Part shown: piece by piece, positions 1 to 10,556 of the stretch | How positions within the stretch are numbered: position 1 is the first letter of the stretch | Layout of the letters: each line of letters starts with the position of its first letter | NCBI GenBank assembly: GCA_016124645.1 | Contig: WGNE01000020.1 | Coordinates: 1 to 33,952 of the forward strand | Source of the DNA: Alphaproteobacteria bacterium | Lineage (GTDB): Bacteria > Pseudomonadota > Alphaproteobacteria > Micavibrionales > UBA2020 | Direction of reading: 5' to 3' | DNA: 33,952 nt | Notes under the pieces: model-generated | Told to the model about the DNA's origin: nothing | What the model saw: the letters and a program-made list of their open reading frames with translations, nothing else | Database searches by the model: none | Made by a program: the position numbers and the translations under genes

Positions 1-361
1 AAGTGGAAGACTGAACGACCCATATAGAATTTCGTTACGGTTGCTGCCTCTCGGCCCTGGCCGGATTGGCGAGACATTCGCCCGCCAGCCTTCCGAGAGG
101 CAATATGAGGGGCTTTGGCGGTTTTGGCAAGGGCAATTATGGCTTTTCGGCGGGAAAACGGCGCGGCGGCAAGAATCGGTTCTGTCAATTCGCCCGGCAA
201 GGCGCGGAAGCGGGGAGGCAAAACAGGTGTTCACGTAATAATATTTCGTAAAACAGGAGTTCTTTATTATTAAAATTACGCCGCAAAACGCGGCTTGTGG
301 CCGCAAAAGCGGCTAATTATAAAAAGAAGGGACAAAGGGCTTCATTTTCCTCAAACAATGC
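1..361. other. Non-coding region upstream of the str operon
   Basis: I find no convincing gene here. The short overlapping frames between 41 and 251 have no ribosome-binding site and look like chance. The first 14 bases could be the tail of an upstream + strand gene (one frame ends Val-Glu-Asp-stop at 12-14), but that is too little to identify; rpoC is the usual upstream neighbour in proteobacteria. A 9-bp inverted repeat pairs 46-54 with 93-101 across a 38-nt loop. Two small GCCGC/GCGGC hairpins follow at 280-313. None has a T tract, so none is a standard terminator. Confidence 0.5.
280..313. repeat. Two tandem GCCGC-A-rich-GCGGC hairpins
   Basis: The first stem pairs 280-284 with 290-294 around loop AAAAC. 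The second pairs 300-304 with 309-313 around loop AAAA. Both arms of each stem are perfect. The surroundings are AT-rich, so the pair stands out. There is no run of T directly downstream on either strand, which argues against a classic intrinsic terminator. They could mark the 3' end of an upstream transcript or be a processing or protein-binding site. Confidence 0.5.
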
Positions 362-389
362 TTGACGCTGTGTTTTCCCATGATATAGT
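362..389 (+). promoter_or_regulatory. Sigma70-type promoter of the str operon
   Basis: A -35 box TTGACG (362-367) and a -10 box TATAGT (384-389) are separated by 16 bases. Transcription would start near 396, leaving an unusually long leader of about 210 nt before rpsL. The same TTGACG with a 16-base spacer recurs in front of rpsM at 17158. This is the only strong promoter-like match I see upstream of rpsL. Confidence 0.7.
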
Positions 390-395
390 GCGCAC

Positions 396-607
396 GCTCT
401 AAGGATGGGCTGGTGGTAGGCATTTCAGGTCTAGACGCAGTCCGGTTTTAACCGATTCTTCCGCGGGAAAAGTGGAAGTGGACTGATCTTGGATCAGTAT
501 CCTGTCGTGTTCCGTACTCTGAATGGAACGACGCAGGGGTTTCTCATCTCATCCTCCAGACATAAAGATTTACACCGTTCTTAAAACAGAAGAAGGGCTA
601 CAGATAA
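396..607 (+). promoter_or_regulatory. Structured 5' leader of the rpsL operon
   Basis: This stretch holds several potential hairpins. ACTGATC (482-488) and GATCAGT (492-498) form a perfect 7-bp stem with a 3-nt loop. GTTCC (509-513) pairs with GGAAC (525-529), and CCTG (501-504) with CAGG (534-537) can extend that stem outward across an internal loop. A smaller CGGT/ACCG hairpin lies near 450-465. A purine-rich Shine-Dalgarno (GAAGAAGGG) precedes rpsL. Leaders of ribosomal operons often carry autoregulatory or attenuator RNA; putative rpsL leaders have been described in other bacteria, but I cannot match this one to a family by eye. Confidence 0.45.
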
Positions 608-979
608 ATGCCAACTTATAACCAGCTTGTGCGCAAAGGCCGCGTACCGCAGATTAAGAAGAAGAAAAACGCCGACCTGCAGGGCAACCCGCAGAAGCGC
701 GGCGTTTGCACGCGCGTTTACACCACGACCCCGAAAAAGCCGAACTCGGCGCTGCGCAAGGTCGCGCGCGTTCGCATGACCAACGGTCGTGAAGCAACCT
801 GCTACATTCCCGGCGTCGGCCATAACCTGCAGGAACACTCTGTCGTGCTGGTGCGCGGCGGTCGTGTGAAAGACCTGCCCGGCGTGCGCTACAAGATCAT
901 CCGCGGCGCGCTCGATACGCAGGGCGTCGATAAACGCAGAAAAGCGCGCTCCCGTTACGGCGCGAAACGTCCGAAGTAA
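608..979 (+). CDS. rpsL: 30S ribosomal protein S12
   Basis: S12 lies at the decoding centre of the small subunit and helps control tRNA selection accuracy. The 123-residue product has normal length. The [11 protein letters not shown] segment (about 42-51) and GGRVKDLPG (84-92) are intact. Lys43 and Lys88, the classic streptomycin-resistance positions, are both lysine, the susceptible state. Asp89 is the residue beta-methylthiolated by RimO where that enzyme exists. It is the first gene of the str operon, behind a long leader and a purine-rich ribosome-binding site, and is followed after 12 bases by rpsG. Confidence 0.98.
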   Translation: MPTYNQLVRKGRVPQIKKKKNADLQGNPQKRGVCTRVYTTTPKKPNSALRKVARVRMTNGREATCYIPGVGHNLQEHSVVLVRGGRVKDLPGVRYKIIRGALDTQGVDKRRKARSRYGAKRPK

Positions 980-991
980 GAGGATTTAAAC

Positions 992-1462
992 ATGTCACGT
1001 CGTCACGCAGCAAAAAAACGCGAAGTTCTGCCGGATCCGAAGTTCAACAACATCGTCCTGGCGAAATTCATGAACTGCATCATGGAATCGGGCAAGAAAT
1101 CCGTCGCCGAGAAAATCGTTTACGGCGCGCTCGAAATCGTCGCTGAAAAAACCAAGGCGGACCCCATCACCTTCTTCATGGAAGTGCTGGACAAAGTGAA
1201 GCCCGCGGTTGAAGTCAAATCCCGCCGCGTCGGTGGCGCGACCTATCAGGTGCCTATCGAAGTCCGCCCCGTCCGCGCGCAGGCCGTCGCCATGCGCTGG
1301 CTGAAGGAAGCGGCATCGAACCGCAACGACAAGACCATGGAAGCCAAGCTGGCTTCCGAACTGCTGGATGCCCACAACGACCGTGGCGCAGCCGTGAAAA
1401 AGCGCGAAGACACGCACAAAATGGCCGAAGCAAACAAGGCCTTCTCGCACTTCCGCTGGTAA
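992..1462 (+). CDS. rpsG: 30S ribosomal protein S7
   Basis: S7 nucleates assembly of the 30S head by binding the 3' major domain of 16S rRNA and contacts the E-site tRNA. The 156-residue product matches the common bacterial length. It opens [10 protein letters not shown] and contains the family segment [16 protein letters not shown] near residue 80. A GAGGA Shine-Dalgarno lies just before the ATG. In E. coli S7 represses its own operon by binding the rpsL-rpsG junction; here that junction is only 12 bases, so any such site would have to lie elsewhere, possibly in the rpsL leader. Confidence 0.98.
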   Translation: MSRRHAAKKREVLPDPKFNNIVLAKFMNCIMESGKKSVAEKIVYGALEIVAEKTKADPITFFMEVLDKVKPAVEVKSRRVGGATYQVPIEVRPVRAQAVAMRWLKEAASNRNDKTMEAKLASELLDAHNDRGAAVKKREDTHKMAEANKAFSHFRW

Positions 1463-1486
1463 TCGTAGAGGGGAATACAAGGTATC

Positions 1487-3571
1487 ATGGCTGACGCAAA
1501 AAAATATTCGCTGGACCATTATCGTAACATCGGCATCATGGCGCACATTGATGCCGGCAAGACGACGACGACCGAGCGTATCCTGTACTACACCGGTAAA
1601 TCGCACAAGATCGGTGAAGTGCACGACGGCGCGGCGACCATGGACTGGATGGAACAGGAACAGGAACGCGGCATCACCATCACTTCCGCCGCCACGACCT
1701 GCTTCTGGCGCGACAACCGCATCAACATCATCGACACCCCCGGCCACGTGGACTTCACCATCGAAGTCGAACGCTCGCTGCGCGTCCTCGACGGCGCGGT
1801 CACGGTCTTCGACTCCGTCGCCGGCGTCGAGCCACAGTCCGAAACGGTCTGGCGCCAGGCCGACAAATACGGCGTTTCCCGCCTTTGCTTCGTCAACAAG
1901 ATGGACCGCACCGGCGCGAACTTCTACCGCACCGTCGATATGATCGTGGACCGCCTCGGCGCGGTTCCGATGGTCATCCAGCTGCCGATCGGCTCCGAAG
2001 CCGAATTCGCCGGCCTCGTCGATCTCGTCAAGATGAAGGCGATTCTCTGGAAAGACGAAAGCCTTGGCGCTGAATTCTACGAAACCGACATTCCCGCGGA
2101 CCTCGCCGACAAGGCGCAGGAATACCGCACGAAAATGATCGAGCTGGCCGTCGAAATGGACGATCAGGCGATGGAAGATTATCTGGAAGGCAAGGAGCCC
2201 TCCGAAGAGCTTCTGAAGAAATGCATCCGCAAGGGCGTCATCGCGTACAAGTTCGTGCCGGTTCTTTGCGGTTCCGCGTTCAAGAACAAGGGCGTTCAGC
2301 CCCTGCTGGACGCCGTCATCGACTACCTGCCGAGCCCGCTCGACATGCCCAACACCAAGGGGACCGACGTCGATGATCCCGAAAAGGTCATGTCCCGCAA
2401 GCCCGACGATAACGAGCCCTTCGCCGGTCTCGCGTTCAAGATCATGAACGACCCCTTCGTCGGTTCGCTCACCTTCGTGCGCATCTATTCCGGCAAGCTG
2501 GAATCGGGTTCCTATGTCCTGAACTCGGTCAAGAACAACAAAGAGCGCGTCGGCCGCATGCTGCTGATGCACGCGAACACGCGCGAAGAGATCAAGGTCG
2601 CCTCCGCGGGTGACATCGTGGCGCTGGTCGGCATGAAAGACACGACCACGGGCGATACGCTTTGCGACACCTCCAAGCCGATCGTTCTGGAGCGCATGGT
2701 ATTCCCCGAGCCCGTCATCTCCATCGCCGTCGAGCCGAAATCGAAGGCCGACCAGGAGAAAATGGGCATGGCGCTGGCGCGTCTGGTGGCGGAAGACCCG
2801 TCGCTGCGCGTCAACTCCGACGCCGAAAGCGGCCAGACCATCCTGCGCGGCATGGGCGAACTTCACCTCGACATCATCATCGACCGCATGAAGCGCGAGT
2901 TCAAGGTCGAGGCCAACGTGGGCGCGCCGCAGGTTGCGTACCGCGAGACCATCACCCAGACCGGTGAAATCGACTACACGCACAAGAAGCAGTCCGGCGG
3001 CTCGGGCCAGTTCGCCCGCGTCATCATCCGCTTCGAGCCGACCGAAGTCGGCTCCGGCTTCGCCTTCGAGGCGACCATCACCGGCGGTTCGGTTCCGAAA
3101 GAATACATTCCGGGCGTCGAAAAAGGCCTGGAAAGCGCGAAAGAAACCGGCGTGGTTGCGGGCTTCCCCTGCATCGACTTCAAGGCGACCCTCTTCGACG
3201 GCGCCTTCCACGACGTGGACTCTTCCGCGCTGGCGTTCGAGATCGCGGCCCGCGCCGCGTTCCGCGAAGGCCTGCCGAAATGCAAACCCGTCCTGCTCGA
3301 GCCTGTCATGAAGGTCGAAGTCGTCACCCCCGAGGAATACATGGGCGACGTCATCGGCGACCTCAACAGCCGCCGCGGTCAGGTGAGCAGCATGGACAGC
3401 CGCGGCAACGCGCGCGTCGTCACCGGCATGGTGCCGCTCGCGAACATGTTCGGCTACATCAACACCCTCCGCTCCATGAGCCAGGGCCGCGCGCAATACT
3501 CGATGGAATTCCATCACTACGATCAGGTGCCGCAGGCCATTGCTGATGAAGTGAAGGCGAAACTGGCTTAA
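1487..3571 (+). CDS. fusA: Elongation factor G (EF-G)
   Basis: This translational GTPase drives tRNA-mRNA translocation and works with RRF in ribosome recycling. At 694 residues it is a standard full-length EF-G. GTPase motifs are G1 AHIDAGKT (19-26), switch I RGITI (61-65), G3 DTPGHVDF (83-90) and G4 NKMD (137-140). The C-terminal domains are complete, including GSGQFARV and the [12 protein letters not shown] segment near the end. It lies between rpsG and tuf in the classic str order. Long antisense frames opposite it are compositional shadows of its codon usage. Confidence 0.99.
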   Translation: MADAKKYSLDHYRNIGIMAHIDAGKTTTTERILYYTGKSHKIGEVHDGAATMDWMEQEQERGITITSAATTCFWRDNRINIIDTPGHVDFTIEVERSLRVLDGAVTVFDSVAGVEPQSETVWRQADKYGVSRLCFVNKMDRTGANFYRTVDMIVDRLGAVPMVIQLPIGSEAEFAGLVDLVKMKAILWKDESLGAEFYETDIPADLADKAQEYRTKMIELAVEMDDQAMEDYLEGKEPSEELLKKCIRKGVIAYKFVPVLCGSAFKNKGVQPLLDAVIDYLPSPLDMPNTKGTDVDDPEKVMSRKPDDNEPFAGLAFKIMNDPFVGSLTFVRIYSGKLESGSYVLNSVKNNKERVGRMLLMHANTREEIKVASAGDIVALVGMKDTTTGDTLCDTSKPIVLERMVFPEPVISIAVEPKSKADQEKMGMALARLVAEDPSLRVNSDAESGQTILRGMGELHLDIIIDRMKREFKVEANVGAPQVAYRETITQTGEIDYTHKKQSGGSGQFARVIIRFEPTEVGSGFAFEATITGGSVPKEYIPGVEKGLESAKETGVVAGFPCIDFKATLFDGAFHDVDSSALAFEIAARAAFREGLPKCKPVLLEPVMKVEVVTPEEYMGDVIGDLNSRRGQVSSMDSRGNARVVTGMVPLANMFGYINTLRSMSQGRAQYSMEFHHYDQVPQAIADEVKAKLA

Positions 3572-3629
3572 CTACTAACGGACTACAAAGGGTCTAACTA
3601 ACTTTACATCAAGGAAGGAAATACGAAAG

Positions 3630-4820
<1,191 letters not shown>

Positions 4821-4836
4821 GACGCTTTAAGGATGC

Positions 4837-4861
4837 GGCCCGCCGGTTCGGCCGGCGGGCC
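4837..4861 (+). terminator. Strong intercistronic hairpin after tuf, no T tract
   Basis: A perfect 10-bp GC-only stem (4837-4846 with 4852-4861) encloses the loop TTCGG. It lies exactly at the str/S10 operon boundary, which suggests partial termination, RNA processing or 3'-end protection. The following bases (CGCCCTTAAAAAAG) have no U run, so a standard intrinsic terminator is unlikely and readthrough into rpsJ is expected. No promoter-like boxes are obvious between this hairpin and rpsJ. Confidence 0.45.
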
Positions 4862-4897
4862 CGCCCTTAAAAAAGAAGAAACAGAAGGATTGATAAA

Positions 4898-5206
4898 ATG
4901 GATGCGCAGAATATTCGGGTAAGGCTCCGGGCCTATGATCACAGGATCCTCGATCAGTCGACGAAGGAGATCGTGAACACGGCCAAAAGAACGGGCGCGC
5001 AGGTGCGCGGTCCCATTCCGCTCCCGACGCGGATCGAGAAATTCACCGTCTTGCGCTCGCCGCACGTGGACAAGAAGTCCCGCGAACAGTTCGAGATGCG
5101 CACGCACAAGCGCCTGCTGGACATCATCGATCCGACCCCGCAGACGATCGATGCGCTGATGAAGCTGGATCTGGCCGCCGGCGTGGATGTTGAAATCAAG
5201 CTGTAA
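4898..5206 (+). CDS. rpsJ: 30S ribosomal protein S10 (NusE)
   Basis: S10 belongs to the 30S head and also, as NusE, joins NusB and NusG in transcription antitermination and transcription-translation coupling. The 102-residue product has normal length. Family segments include [10 protein letters not shown] near the start, [27 protein letters not shown] split around residue 45, and the closing DVEIKL. An AGAAGGA Shine-Dalgarno lies upstream. It is the first gene of the S10 block, 77 bases after tuf, with the GC hairpin in between. Confidence 0.98.
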   Translation: MDAQNIRVRLRAYDHRILDQSTKEIVNTAKRTGAQVRGPIPLPTRIEKFTVLRSPHVDKKSREQFEMRTHKRLLDIIDPTPQTIDALMKLDLAAGVDVEIKL

Positions 5207-5244
5207 GGCTTGCGATAGGAATAACGAAGTTAAGGACGAACAAA

Positions 5245-5991
5245 ATGCGTACCGGTTTGATTGCACAGAAGCTTGGCTGCTCGCGCGTATTCGACGAGAA
5301 CGGCAAGCACGTACCCGTTACCCTGCTGAAGGTTGACGGCTGCCAGGTCGTTGCCGTGCAGACGGAAGAGAAAAACGGCTATACCGCCGTCCAGCTGGGG
5401 GCAGGCGCCAAAAAAGCCAAGAACGCCACCAAGGCGGAGCGCGGCCACTTCGCGAAAGCGAAAGTCGAGCCCAAGGCGAAAGTCGCCGAATTCCGCGTCA
5501 GCCCGGAAAACCTCATCGAGGTCGGTTCCGAGCTGTGCGTTTCGCACTTCGTGCCCGGCCAGTACGTCGATGTCGTCGGCACCACGATCGGTAAAGGCTA
5601 CCAGGGCGTCATGAAGCGCTGGAACTTCGGCGGGTTGCGCGCCACGCACGGCGTGTCGATCTCGCACCGTTCGCCCGGTTCCACCGGCCAGCGCCAGTCG
5701 CCCGGCCGCGTCTTCAAGAACAAGAAGATGGCGGGCCAGATGGGCAACGTGCAGCGCACGATGCCGAACCTGCGCGTCGTTCAGGTCGATACCGAAATGG
5801 GCCTGATCCTCGTCGAGGGCAACGTGCCCGGCCACAAGGGCGGCTGGGTCATGGTCAAGGACGCCGTGAAAAAAGAACTGCCGAAAGACGCGCCGAAACC
5901 GGCGGGCCTGAAAGGCAAGGGCAAGCCTGCCGAAGCTGCCGCTGAAGAAGCGCCCGCAGCCGAAGCGCCGGCCGCAGAAGCCCAGGCTTAA
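5245..5991 (+). CDS. rplC: 50S ribosomal protein L3 with acidic Ala/Glu tail
   Basis: L3 is a primary 23S rRNA binder that reaches toward the peptidyl-transferase centre. The conserved [18 protein letters not shown] segment (148-165) is present; its Gln151 probably corresponds to the residue methylated by PrmB. The product is 248 residues, longer than the approximately 210 of E. coli. The excess is mainly a low-complexity Pro/Ala/Glu tail from about residue 223 and a Lys/Ala-rich insert near 53-80. It is followed 15 bases later by rplD. Confidence 0.97.
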   Translation: MRTGLIAQKLGCSRVFDENGKHVPVTLLKVDGCQVVAVQTEEKNGYTAVQLGAGAKKAKNATKAERGHFAKAKVEPKAKVAEFRVSPENLIEVGSELCVSHFVPGQYVDVVGTTIGKGYQGVMKRWNFGGLRATHGVSISHRSPGSTGQRQSPGRVFKNKKMAGQMGNVQRTMPNLRVVQVDTEMGLILVEGNVPGHKGGWVMVKDAVKKELPKDAPKPAGLKGKGKPAEAAAEEAPAAEAPAAEAQA

Positions 5992-6006
5992 GGAAGGAAT
6001 GGAACG

Positions 6007-6624
6007 ATGAAAGTCGCCGTAAAAAGCTTAGACAACAAAAAAGTGGGTGACATCGACCTGAGCGATGCCATCTTCGGTCTGGAAACCCGCACGGATATCC
6101 TGCACCGCATGGTCAACTGGCAGCTGGCGAAACGCCGCTCCGGCAACCACAAGGTCAAGGGCATCAGCGAAGTCAGCGGCACCGGCAAGAAGCCCCACAG
6201 CCAGAAAGGCACGGGTTCCGCCCGCCGCGGTTCCAAGCGCAACGCGCAAAGCGTCGGCGGCGGCATCATCTTCGGCCCGGTTGTCCGCGACCACGCGCAC
6301 GGCCTGACCAAGAGCATCCGCAAGCTGGCCCTGAAAACCGCCCTTTCGGCCAAGCAGGCCGAAGGCAAGCTGGTCGTCCTGGACGCCGCGGCTTCCAAGT
6401 CGCCCAAGACCAAGGACATGGTCAAGGCGTTGAAAGACCTCGGCATCTCCTCGGCCCTCATCATCGATGAAGCGCCCGAGCAGAACTTCACGCTGGCGAC
6501 CCGCAACATTCCGCATATCGACGTGCTGCCCCAGAAAGGCATCAACGTCTATGACATCCTGCGCCGCGATACCCTGGTCCTGACCAAGGACGCGGTCGCG
6601 CAACTGGAGGCACGACTGAAATGA
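6007..6624 (+). CDS. rplD: 50S ribosomal protein L4
   Basis: L4 binds 23S rRNA and lines the peptide exit tunnel with an extended loop. That loop is recognisable here as GTGKKPHSQKGTGSARRGS near residues 59-78. The 205-residue length is normal. In E. coli L4 represses the S10 operon by acting on its leader; whether this occurs here cannot be read from the sequence. Its stop overlaps the rplW start by 4 bases (ATGA), implying translational coupling. Confidence 0.98.
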   Translation: MKVAVKSLDNKKVGDIDLSDAIFGLETRTDILHRMVNWQLAKRRSGNHKVKGISEVSGTGKKPHSQKGTGSARRGSKRNAQSVGGGIIFGPVVRDHAHGLTKSIRKLALKTALSAKQAEGKLVVLDAAASKSPKTKDMVKALKDLGISSALIIDEAPEQNFTLATRNIPHIDVLPQKGINVYDILRRDTLVLTKDAVAQLEARLK

Positions 6625-6956
6625 GCAAGGCAGCCGCAAAGAAAAACGCACAGCCCGAAGTGACCGAACTGCTGTACCAGATGGTGCGCACCCCGGTCAT
6701 CACCGAGAAGGCCACGATGGGCACGCAGCACAAGAACATCCAGGTGACCTTCCGCGTGCCGGTTTCGGCCGACAAGGGCATCATCAAGAAAGGGGTCGAA
6801 GCCGTTTTCAAGGTCAACGTGCTGAAAGTCAACACGTCGCTCCAGAAAGGCAAGACCAAGGTCTTCAAGGGCCGCAAGGCGTTCCGCAGCGACACGAAAA
6901 AAGCGATCGTCACGCTGGCCGAAGGTCAGACCATCGACGTATCGACAGGCATTTAA
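6621..6956 (+). CDS. rplW: 50S ribosomal protein L23
   Basis: L23 sits beside the exit-tunnel mouth and is the docking site for trigger factor and SRP. The 111-residue product is slightly longer than usual because of an N-terminal segment rich in Ala/Lys (about residues 2-15) before the family start YQMVRTPVITEKAT. The GRKAFRSDTKKAIVTLAEG segment near the C-terminus is typical. Its start overlaps rplD by 4 bases. A 51-base spacer then precedes rplB. Confidence 0.97.
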   Translation: MSKAAAKKNAQPEVTELLYQMVRTPVITEKATMGTQHKNIQVTFRVPVSADKGIIKKGVEAVFKVNVLKVNTSLQKGKTKVFKGRKAFRSDTKKAIVTLAEGQTIDVSTGI

Positions 6957-7007
6957 AGAAGGTTCCGAAACAGTTTTTGATTTTGGAAAGAGATTGAGGA
7001 AGTAACA

Positions 7008-7850
7008 ATGGCATTGAAATCGTACCGTCCGACATCCCCCGGCCTTCGCCAGATGATCCGGGTTGACCGCAGCGAGCTCTGGAAGGGCAAGCCGGAGAAA
7101 ACCCTGGTTGACGGCGGCCACCATCGCAAGAACGGCCGCAACCACTCGGGCAAGATCACGTCGTGGCACCGCGGCGGCGGTCACAAGAAGCGCTATCGCA
7201 TCATCGATTTCAAACGCAAGAAATTCGATGTTGAAGCGACCGTCGAGCGTCTGGAATACGACCCGAACCGCACGGCCTGGATCGCGCTGCTGAAATACGC
7301 GGACGGCGAGCTGGCCTACATCATCGCGCCCCAGCGCCTGAAAGCGGGCGACAAGGTCGTCGCCGCCGAGAAAGCGGACATCCAGCCCGGCAACGCGATG
7401 CAGATCAAGAACATCCCGGTCGGCACGCTGGTGCACAACGTGGAACTCAACCCCGGTCGCGGCGGCCAGCTGGCCCGCGCCGCCGGCACCTTCATCCAGA
7501 TCGTCGGCCGCGACTCCGGCCTGACCCAGATCAAGATGAACTCGGGCGAGCTGCGCGTCGTGCGCGGCGAGTGCATGGCCACCGTCGGCGCCGTGTCGAA
7601 CACCGACCATTCCAACGTGCAGCTCGGCAAAGCCGGCCGCAGCCGCTGGATGGGCCGCCGCCCGCACAACCGCGGCGTCGTGATGAACCCGATCGACCAC
7701 CCGCATGGCGGTGGCGAGGGCAAGTCCTCCGGCGGTCGTCACCCGGTTTCGCCCTGGGGCAAATGCGCCAAAGGCGGCAAGACCCGCAAGAACAAGGCAA
7801 CAGACAAATACATCCTGCGCCGTCGCAAAAACAAGCGTCTGGGCAAATAA
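7008..7850 (+). CDS. rplB: 50S ribosomal protein L2
   Basis: L2 is required for subunit association and peptidyl-transferase activity. The 280-residue product is full length. The invariant block [13 protein letters not shown] (226-238) includes His231, which corresponds to the critical histidine (about 229) of E. coli L2. The basic C-terminus ([10 protein letters not shown]) is normal. A GAGGAAG Shine-Dalgarno precedes the ATG. Confidence 0.99.
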   Translation: MALKSYRPTSPGLRQMIRVDRSELWKGKPEKTLVDGGHHRKNGRNHSGKITSWHRGGGHKKRYRIIDFKRKKFDVEATVERLEYDPNRTAWIALLKYADGELAYIIAPQRLKAGDKVVAAEKADIQPGNAMQIKNIPVGTLVHNVELNPGRGGQLARAAGTFIQIVGRDSGLTQIKMNSGELRVVRGECMATVGAVSNTDHSNVQLGKAGRSRWMGRRPHNRGVVMNPIDHPHGGGEGKSSGGRHPVSPWGKCAKGGKTRKNKATDKYILRRRKNKRLGK

Positions 7851-7867
7851 GGTAAAGGAGAAAGACA

Positions 7868-8152
7868 GTGGCACGTTCCGTACGGAAAGGTCCGTTCATA
7901 GATGGTTACCTGCTGACGAAAGCAGAAAAGGCGCGCGCATCGGGCCGCAACGAGGTCATCAAGACCTGGTCCCGCCGTTCCACAATCCTGCCGCAGTTCA
8001 TCGGGCTGACTTTCGGTGTTTACAACGGCCAGAAATTCATTCCGGTTCTCGTGACGGATAACATGATCGGGCACAAGCTGGGCGAATTCGCCCCGACCCG
8101 CCAGTTCTCCTCGCACACGGCTGCCGGCGCAGATAAAACCGCGAAGAAATAA
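7868..8152 (+). CDS. rpsS: 30S ribosomal protein S19 (GTG start)
   Basis: S19 forms a heterodimer with S13 at the head of the small subunit, near the A-site tRNA. Translation begins at GTG, supported by AAAGGAGAAAG a few bases upstream and by the family N-terminus [15 protein letters not shown]. Length is 94 residues, normal. The segments [14 protein letters not shown] and [10 protein letters not shown] are conserved. It lies 17 bases after rplB and 11 before rplV. Confidence 0.97.
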   Translation: MARSVRKGPFIDGYLLTKAEKARASGRNEVIKTWSRRSTILPQFIGLTFGVYNGQKFIPVLVTDNMIGHKLGEFAPTRQFSSHTAAGADKTAKK

Positions 8153-8163
8153 GGATCGCAGTC

Positions 8164-8679
8164 ATGGTAAAAGCAGTTAAAAAACAGCGCCGTCAGGACA
8201 ACGAGGCTTTCGCGAAAGCCCGCTACATCAAGGGCAGCGAACGCAAGCTGAACCTCGTCGCGCAGCTGATCCGCGGCAAGACCGCCCAGCGCGCGCTGAT
8301 CGACCTCGAATTCTCCCCCCGCCGCGTCTCGCGCGAGGTGAAGAAGGTTCTGGAAGCGGCCATCGCGAACGCGGAAAACAACCACAACCTGGATGTTGAC
8401 CGCCTGATCGTGAAAGAAGCATACGTCGGCAAGACCATGGTCATGGCGCGCTTCCGCGCCCGCGGCCGCGGCCGTTCGGCGAAGGTTGAAAAGCCCTTCA
8501 GCAACATCACCATCGTCGTGCAGGAAAAAGCCGCCGGTGAAGAGCCGAAAAAAGCCAAAAAGGCGAAAGGCAGCAAGAAAGAAGGCGAAAAAACCGCCAA
8601 GAAAGCCGCCGCAAAGAAAGCACCGGCCGCCAAGAAGGCAGCCAAACAGGAAACCGAAGACAACAACGCAAGCGCGTAA
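8164..8679 (+). CDS. rplV: 50S ribosomal protein L22 with long Lys/Ala tail
   Basis: L22 contacts all domains of 23S rRNA and its beta-hairpin lines the exit tunnel; that loop ([12 protein letters not shown], about 95-106) is recognisable. The usual protein is about 110-125 residues, but this one is 171. Residues from about 123 onward are a low-complexity tail dominated by Lys, Ala and Glu, reminiscent of histone-H1-like tails. The tail is in frame, and a normal gap and Shine-Dalgarno (TTTTAGGAG) for rpsC follow it, so it looks real rather than a frameshift. Confidence 0.97.
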   Translation: MVKAVKKQRRQDNEAFAKARYIKGSERKLNLVAQLIRGKTAQRALIDLEFSPRRVSREVKKVLEAAIANAENNHNLDVDRLIVKEAYVGKTMVMARFRARGRGRSAKVEKPFSNITIVVQEKAAGEEPKKAKKAKGSKKEGEKTAKKAAAKKAPAAKKAAKQETEDNNASA

Positions 8680-8701
8680 GAAAGTTTTAGGAGTATAAAG
8701 T

Positions 8702-9382
8702 ATGGGTCAGAAGGTTAACCCGATTGGTCTGAGACTGGGCATCAACCGCACCTGGGACAGCCGTTGGTACGCAGGCAAGGATTATGCCGCCAAACTGCTG
8801 CAGGACATCAAGCTGCGTCAATACGTGCTTGAGAACCTGAAACAGGCCGGTGTCGCGCGCGTCATCATCGAACGCGCCGCCAGCAAGACCAACGTCACCA
8901 TTCACTCGGCGCGCCCCGGTGTCATTATCGGCAAGAAGGGCTCGGACATCGAGAAACTCCGCAAGGACCTCTCGAAGTTCACCGGCGGTGAAGTGACCCT
9001 GAACATCGTCGAGATCCGCAAGCCCGAGCTGGACGCCCAGCTGGTGGCCGACGGCATCGCGCAACAGCTGGAACGCCGCGTGTCGTTCCGTCGCGCCATG
9101 AAGCGCGCGGTTCAGTCCGCGCTGCGCTTGGGCGCCGGCGGCATCCGCGTCACCTGCGCAGGCCGGCTGGCCGGCGCCGAAATCGCCCGTACCGAATGGT
9201 ACCGTGAAGGCCGCGTGCCCCTGCACACCCTGCGTGCGGACGTCGATTACGCGATCGCCCGCGCGCTGACCACCTACGGCATCATCGGCGTCAAGGTCTG
9301 GATCTTCAAAGGCGAGATCCTGGCGCACGACCCGATGGCCCGTGACAAGCGCATGCAAGACCAGCAGCCGTCGCGCGGTTAA
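8702..9382 (+). CDS. rpsC: 30S ribosomal protein S3
   Basis: S3 lies at the mRNA entry tunnel and contributes to mRNA helicase activity with S4 and S5. The 226-residue product opens with the standard [15 protein letters not shown] type II KH domain carries GVIIGKKG (73-80). The C-terminal domain contains the typical [20 protein letters not shown] block. An AGGAG Shine-Dalgarno precedes the ATG. Confidence 0.98.
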   Translation: MGQKVNPIGLRLGINRTWDSRWYAGKDYAAKLLQDIKLRQYVLENLKQAGVARVIIERAASKTNVTIHSARPGVIIGKKGSDIEKLRKDLSKFTGGEVTLNIVEIRKPELDAQLVADGIAQQLERRVSFRRAMKRAVQSALRLGAGGIRVTCAGRLAGAEIARTEWYREGRVPLHTLRADVDYAIARALTTYGIIGVKVWIFKGEILAHDPMARDKRMQDQQPSRG

Positions 9383-9414
9383 GGAACAGAGATTAAGAAG
9401 AAGGAACGAAGACA

Positions 9415-9822
9415 ATGATGTCTCCAAAGAAAATGAAGTACCGCAAAGCGCACAAAGGCCGTATCCACGGTCTGGCGACCTCGGGCAATTACCTTGCCTA
9501 CGGCAGCTACGGCATGAAAGCGCTGCAGCCCGAGCGCATCACGGCGCGCCAGATCGAGGCGGCACGCCGCGCGATCACCCGCCACATCAAGCGCCAGGGC
9601 CGTCTTTGGATCCGCATGTTCCCGGATGTGCCCGTGTCCACCAAGCCGCTGGAAGTGCGGATGGGGAGCGGCAAGGGCGCGCCCGAATACTACGTCTGCC
9701 GCGTCAAGCCCGGCCGGATTATTTTTGAACTCGACGGCGTGCCGCGCCAGATCGCCGAAGAGGCTTTCACGCTGGCATCGGCGAAACTGCCGATCAAAAC
9801 CCGTTTCGTTTCCCGCGATTAA
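9415..9822 (+). CDS. rplP: 50S ribosomal protein L16
   Basis: L16 organises the A-site region of the 50S subunit. The 135-residue product has the family start (M-x-S-P-K, then [14 protein letters not shown]). Two adjacent ATG codons exist at 9415 and 9418. The first fits the usual M-L-x-P-K alignment and is chosen. The segment [12 protein letters not shown] (about 82-93) is conserved. A purine-rich AAGAAGGAACG lies upstream. Confidence 0.97.
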   Translation: MMSPKKMKYRKAHKGRIHGLATSGNYLAYGSYGMKALQPERITARQIEAARRAITRHIKRQGRLWIRMFPDVPVSTKPLEVRMGSGKGAPEYYVCRVKPGRIIFELDGVPRQIAEEAFTLASAKLPIKTRFVSRD

Positions 9823-9833
9823 GGTGAATGACA

Positions 9834-10109
9834 ATGAAAACCGCAGAACTGAGAGCTAAAACACCGGACGAACTGAAGCAGGAGCTGATGAGCCTGCGCA
9901 AGGAGCAGTTCAACTTCCGCTTCCAGAAAGCCACCGGCCAGCTGGAAAACACCGGCCGCGTCCGCATCGTTCGCCGCGACATCGCGAAGATCAAGACGAT
10001 TCTGGCTGAAACCGAACAAGGCAAGCTGCCCGCCGCGAAAGCGGAAAAGGCCCCGAAAAAGGCCGCTAAAAAGGCGACTGCCAAGAAGACAAAAGAAACC
10101 AAGGAGTAA
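9834..10109 (+). CDS. rpmC: 50S ribosomal protein L29 with Lys/Ala tail
   Basis: L29 is a small coiled-coil protein near the exit tunnel that helps recruit nascent-chain factors. I start at 9834 rather than the in-frame ATG at 9828. The AAGGTG at 9821-9826 is then 7 bases upstream, and the protein begins [10 protein letters not shown] as expected. Length is 91 residues against the usual 60-70. The extra part, from about residue 66, is a Lys/Ala/Thr tail. It lies directly after the rplP stop and is followed 5 bases later by rpsQ. Confidence 0.95.
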   Translation: MKTAELRAKTPDELKQELMSLRKEQFNFRFQKATGQLENTGRVRIVRRDIAKIKTILAETEQGKLPAAKAEKAPKKAAKKATAKKTKETKE

Positions 10110-10114
10110 TCACC

Positions 10115-10504
10115 ATGCCGCGCCGTATTCTTGAAGGCAAAGTTGTCAGCAACAAATGCGCCAAAACCGTGACGGTTCTGGTGGAGCGCAAAGTGCGCGA
10201 TCCGCTCTATGGCAAGATTATCCGCCGTTCCGCGAAATACGCGGCGCATGACGAAAGCGGCGCATGGCAGATCGGGGACCGCGTTTCCATCGAGGAATGC
10301 AGCCCGATTTCCAAGACGAAAAAATGGCGCGTCATCGGCGGCAAGGCGCTGGGCGAAAGCCAGGCCAAGACGGTTGACGATGCGGATGAAAAGCACGCAT
10401 TGGTGAAAAAATCCGCCGAGGCCGCCGAGGAATCCGCCGCTGAAGAAAAAGCGGAGAAGGCCGAGAAAAAAGCCAAGCCCGCCAAAGGCAAAAAAGACGA
10501 ATAA
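10115..10504 (+). CDS. rpsQ: 30S ribosomal protein S17 with charged tail
   Basis: S17 is an early 16S rRNA binder with an OB fold. The core (residues 1 to about 84) contains the typical [19 protein letters not shown] start and SISKTKKW-like segment near 64-71. Usual length is about 80-90 residues; this protein has 129. The tail from about residue 86 is a mixed-charge Glu/Ala/Lys stretch. It differs from the purely basic L22 tail in being rich in Glu. An AAGGAG Shine-Dalgarno lies upstream, within the end of rpmC. Confidence 0.96.
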   Translation: MPRRILEGKVVSNKCAKTVTVLVERKVRDPLYGKIIRRSAKYAAHDESGAWQIGDRVSIEECSPISKTKKWRVIGGKALGESQAKTVDDADEKHALVKKSAEAAEESAAEEKAEKAEKKAKPAKGKKDE

Positions 10505-10556
10505 GGAATAAGCCGAAGGACTTGAAACCCTCGGGATAAACAGAAAGGTCAAGACC

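Noticed and set aside
41..251. Two overlapping short frames upstream of the rpsL promoter
   Set aside because: No Shine-Dalgarno, no recognisable sequence, and they overlap an inverted repeat.
405..419. Four-codon Met-Gly-Trp-Trp frame in the rpsL leader, like a mini attenuator peptide
   Set aside because: The only purine stretch abuts the ATG directly, so spacing is wrong for initiation, and a tryptophan signal makes no sense for rpsL.
995..3517. 840-codon open frame on the minus strand opposite rpsG and fusA
   Set aside because: It is a composition shadow: GC-rich codon bias of the sense genes leaves few antisense stops. The product is His/Val/Asp/Arg-rich with no recognisable domain, and fusA is certain.
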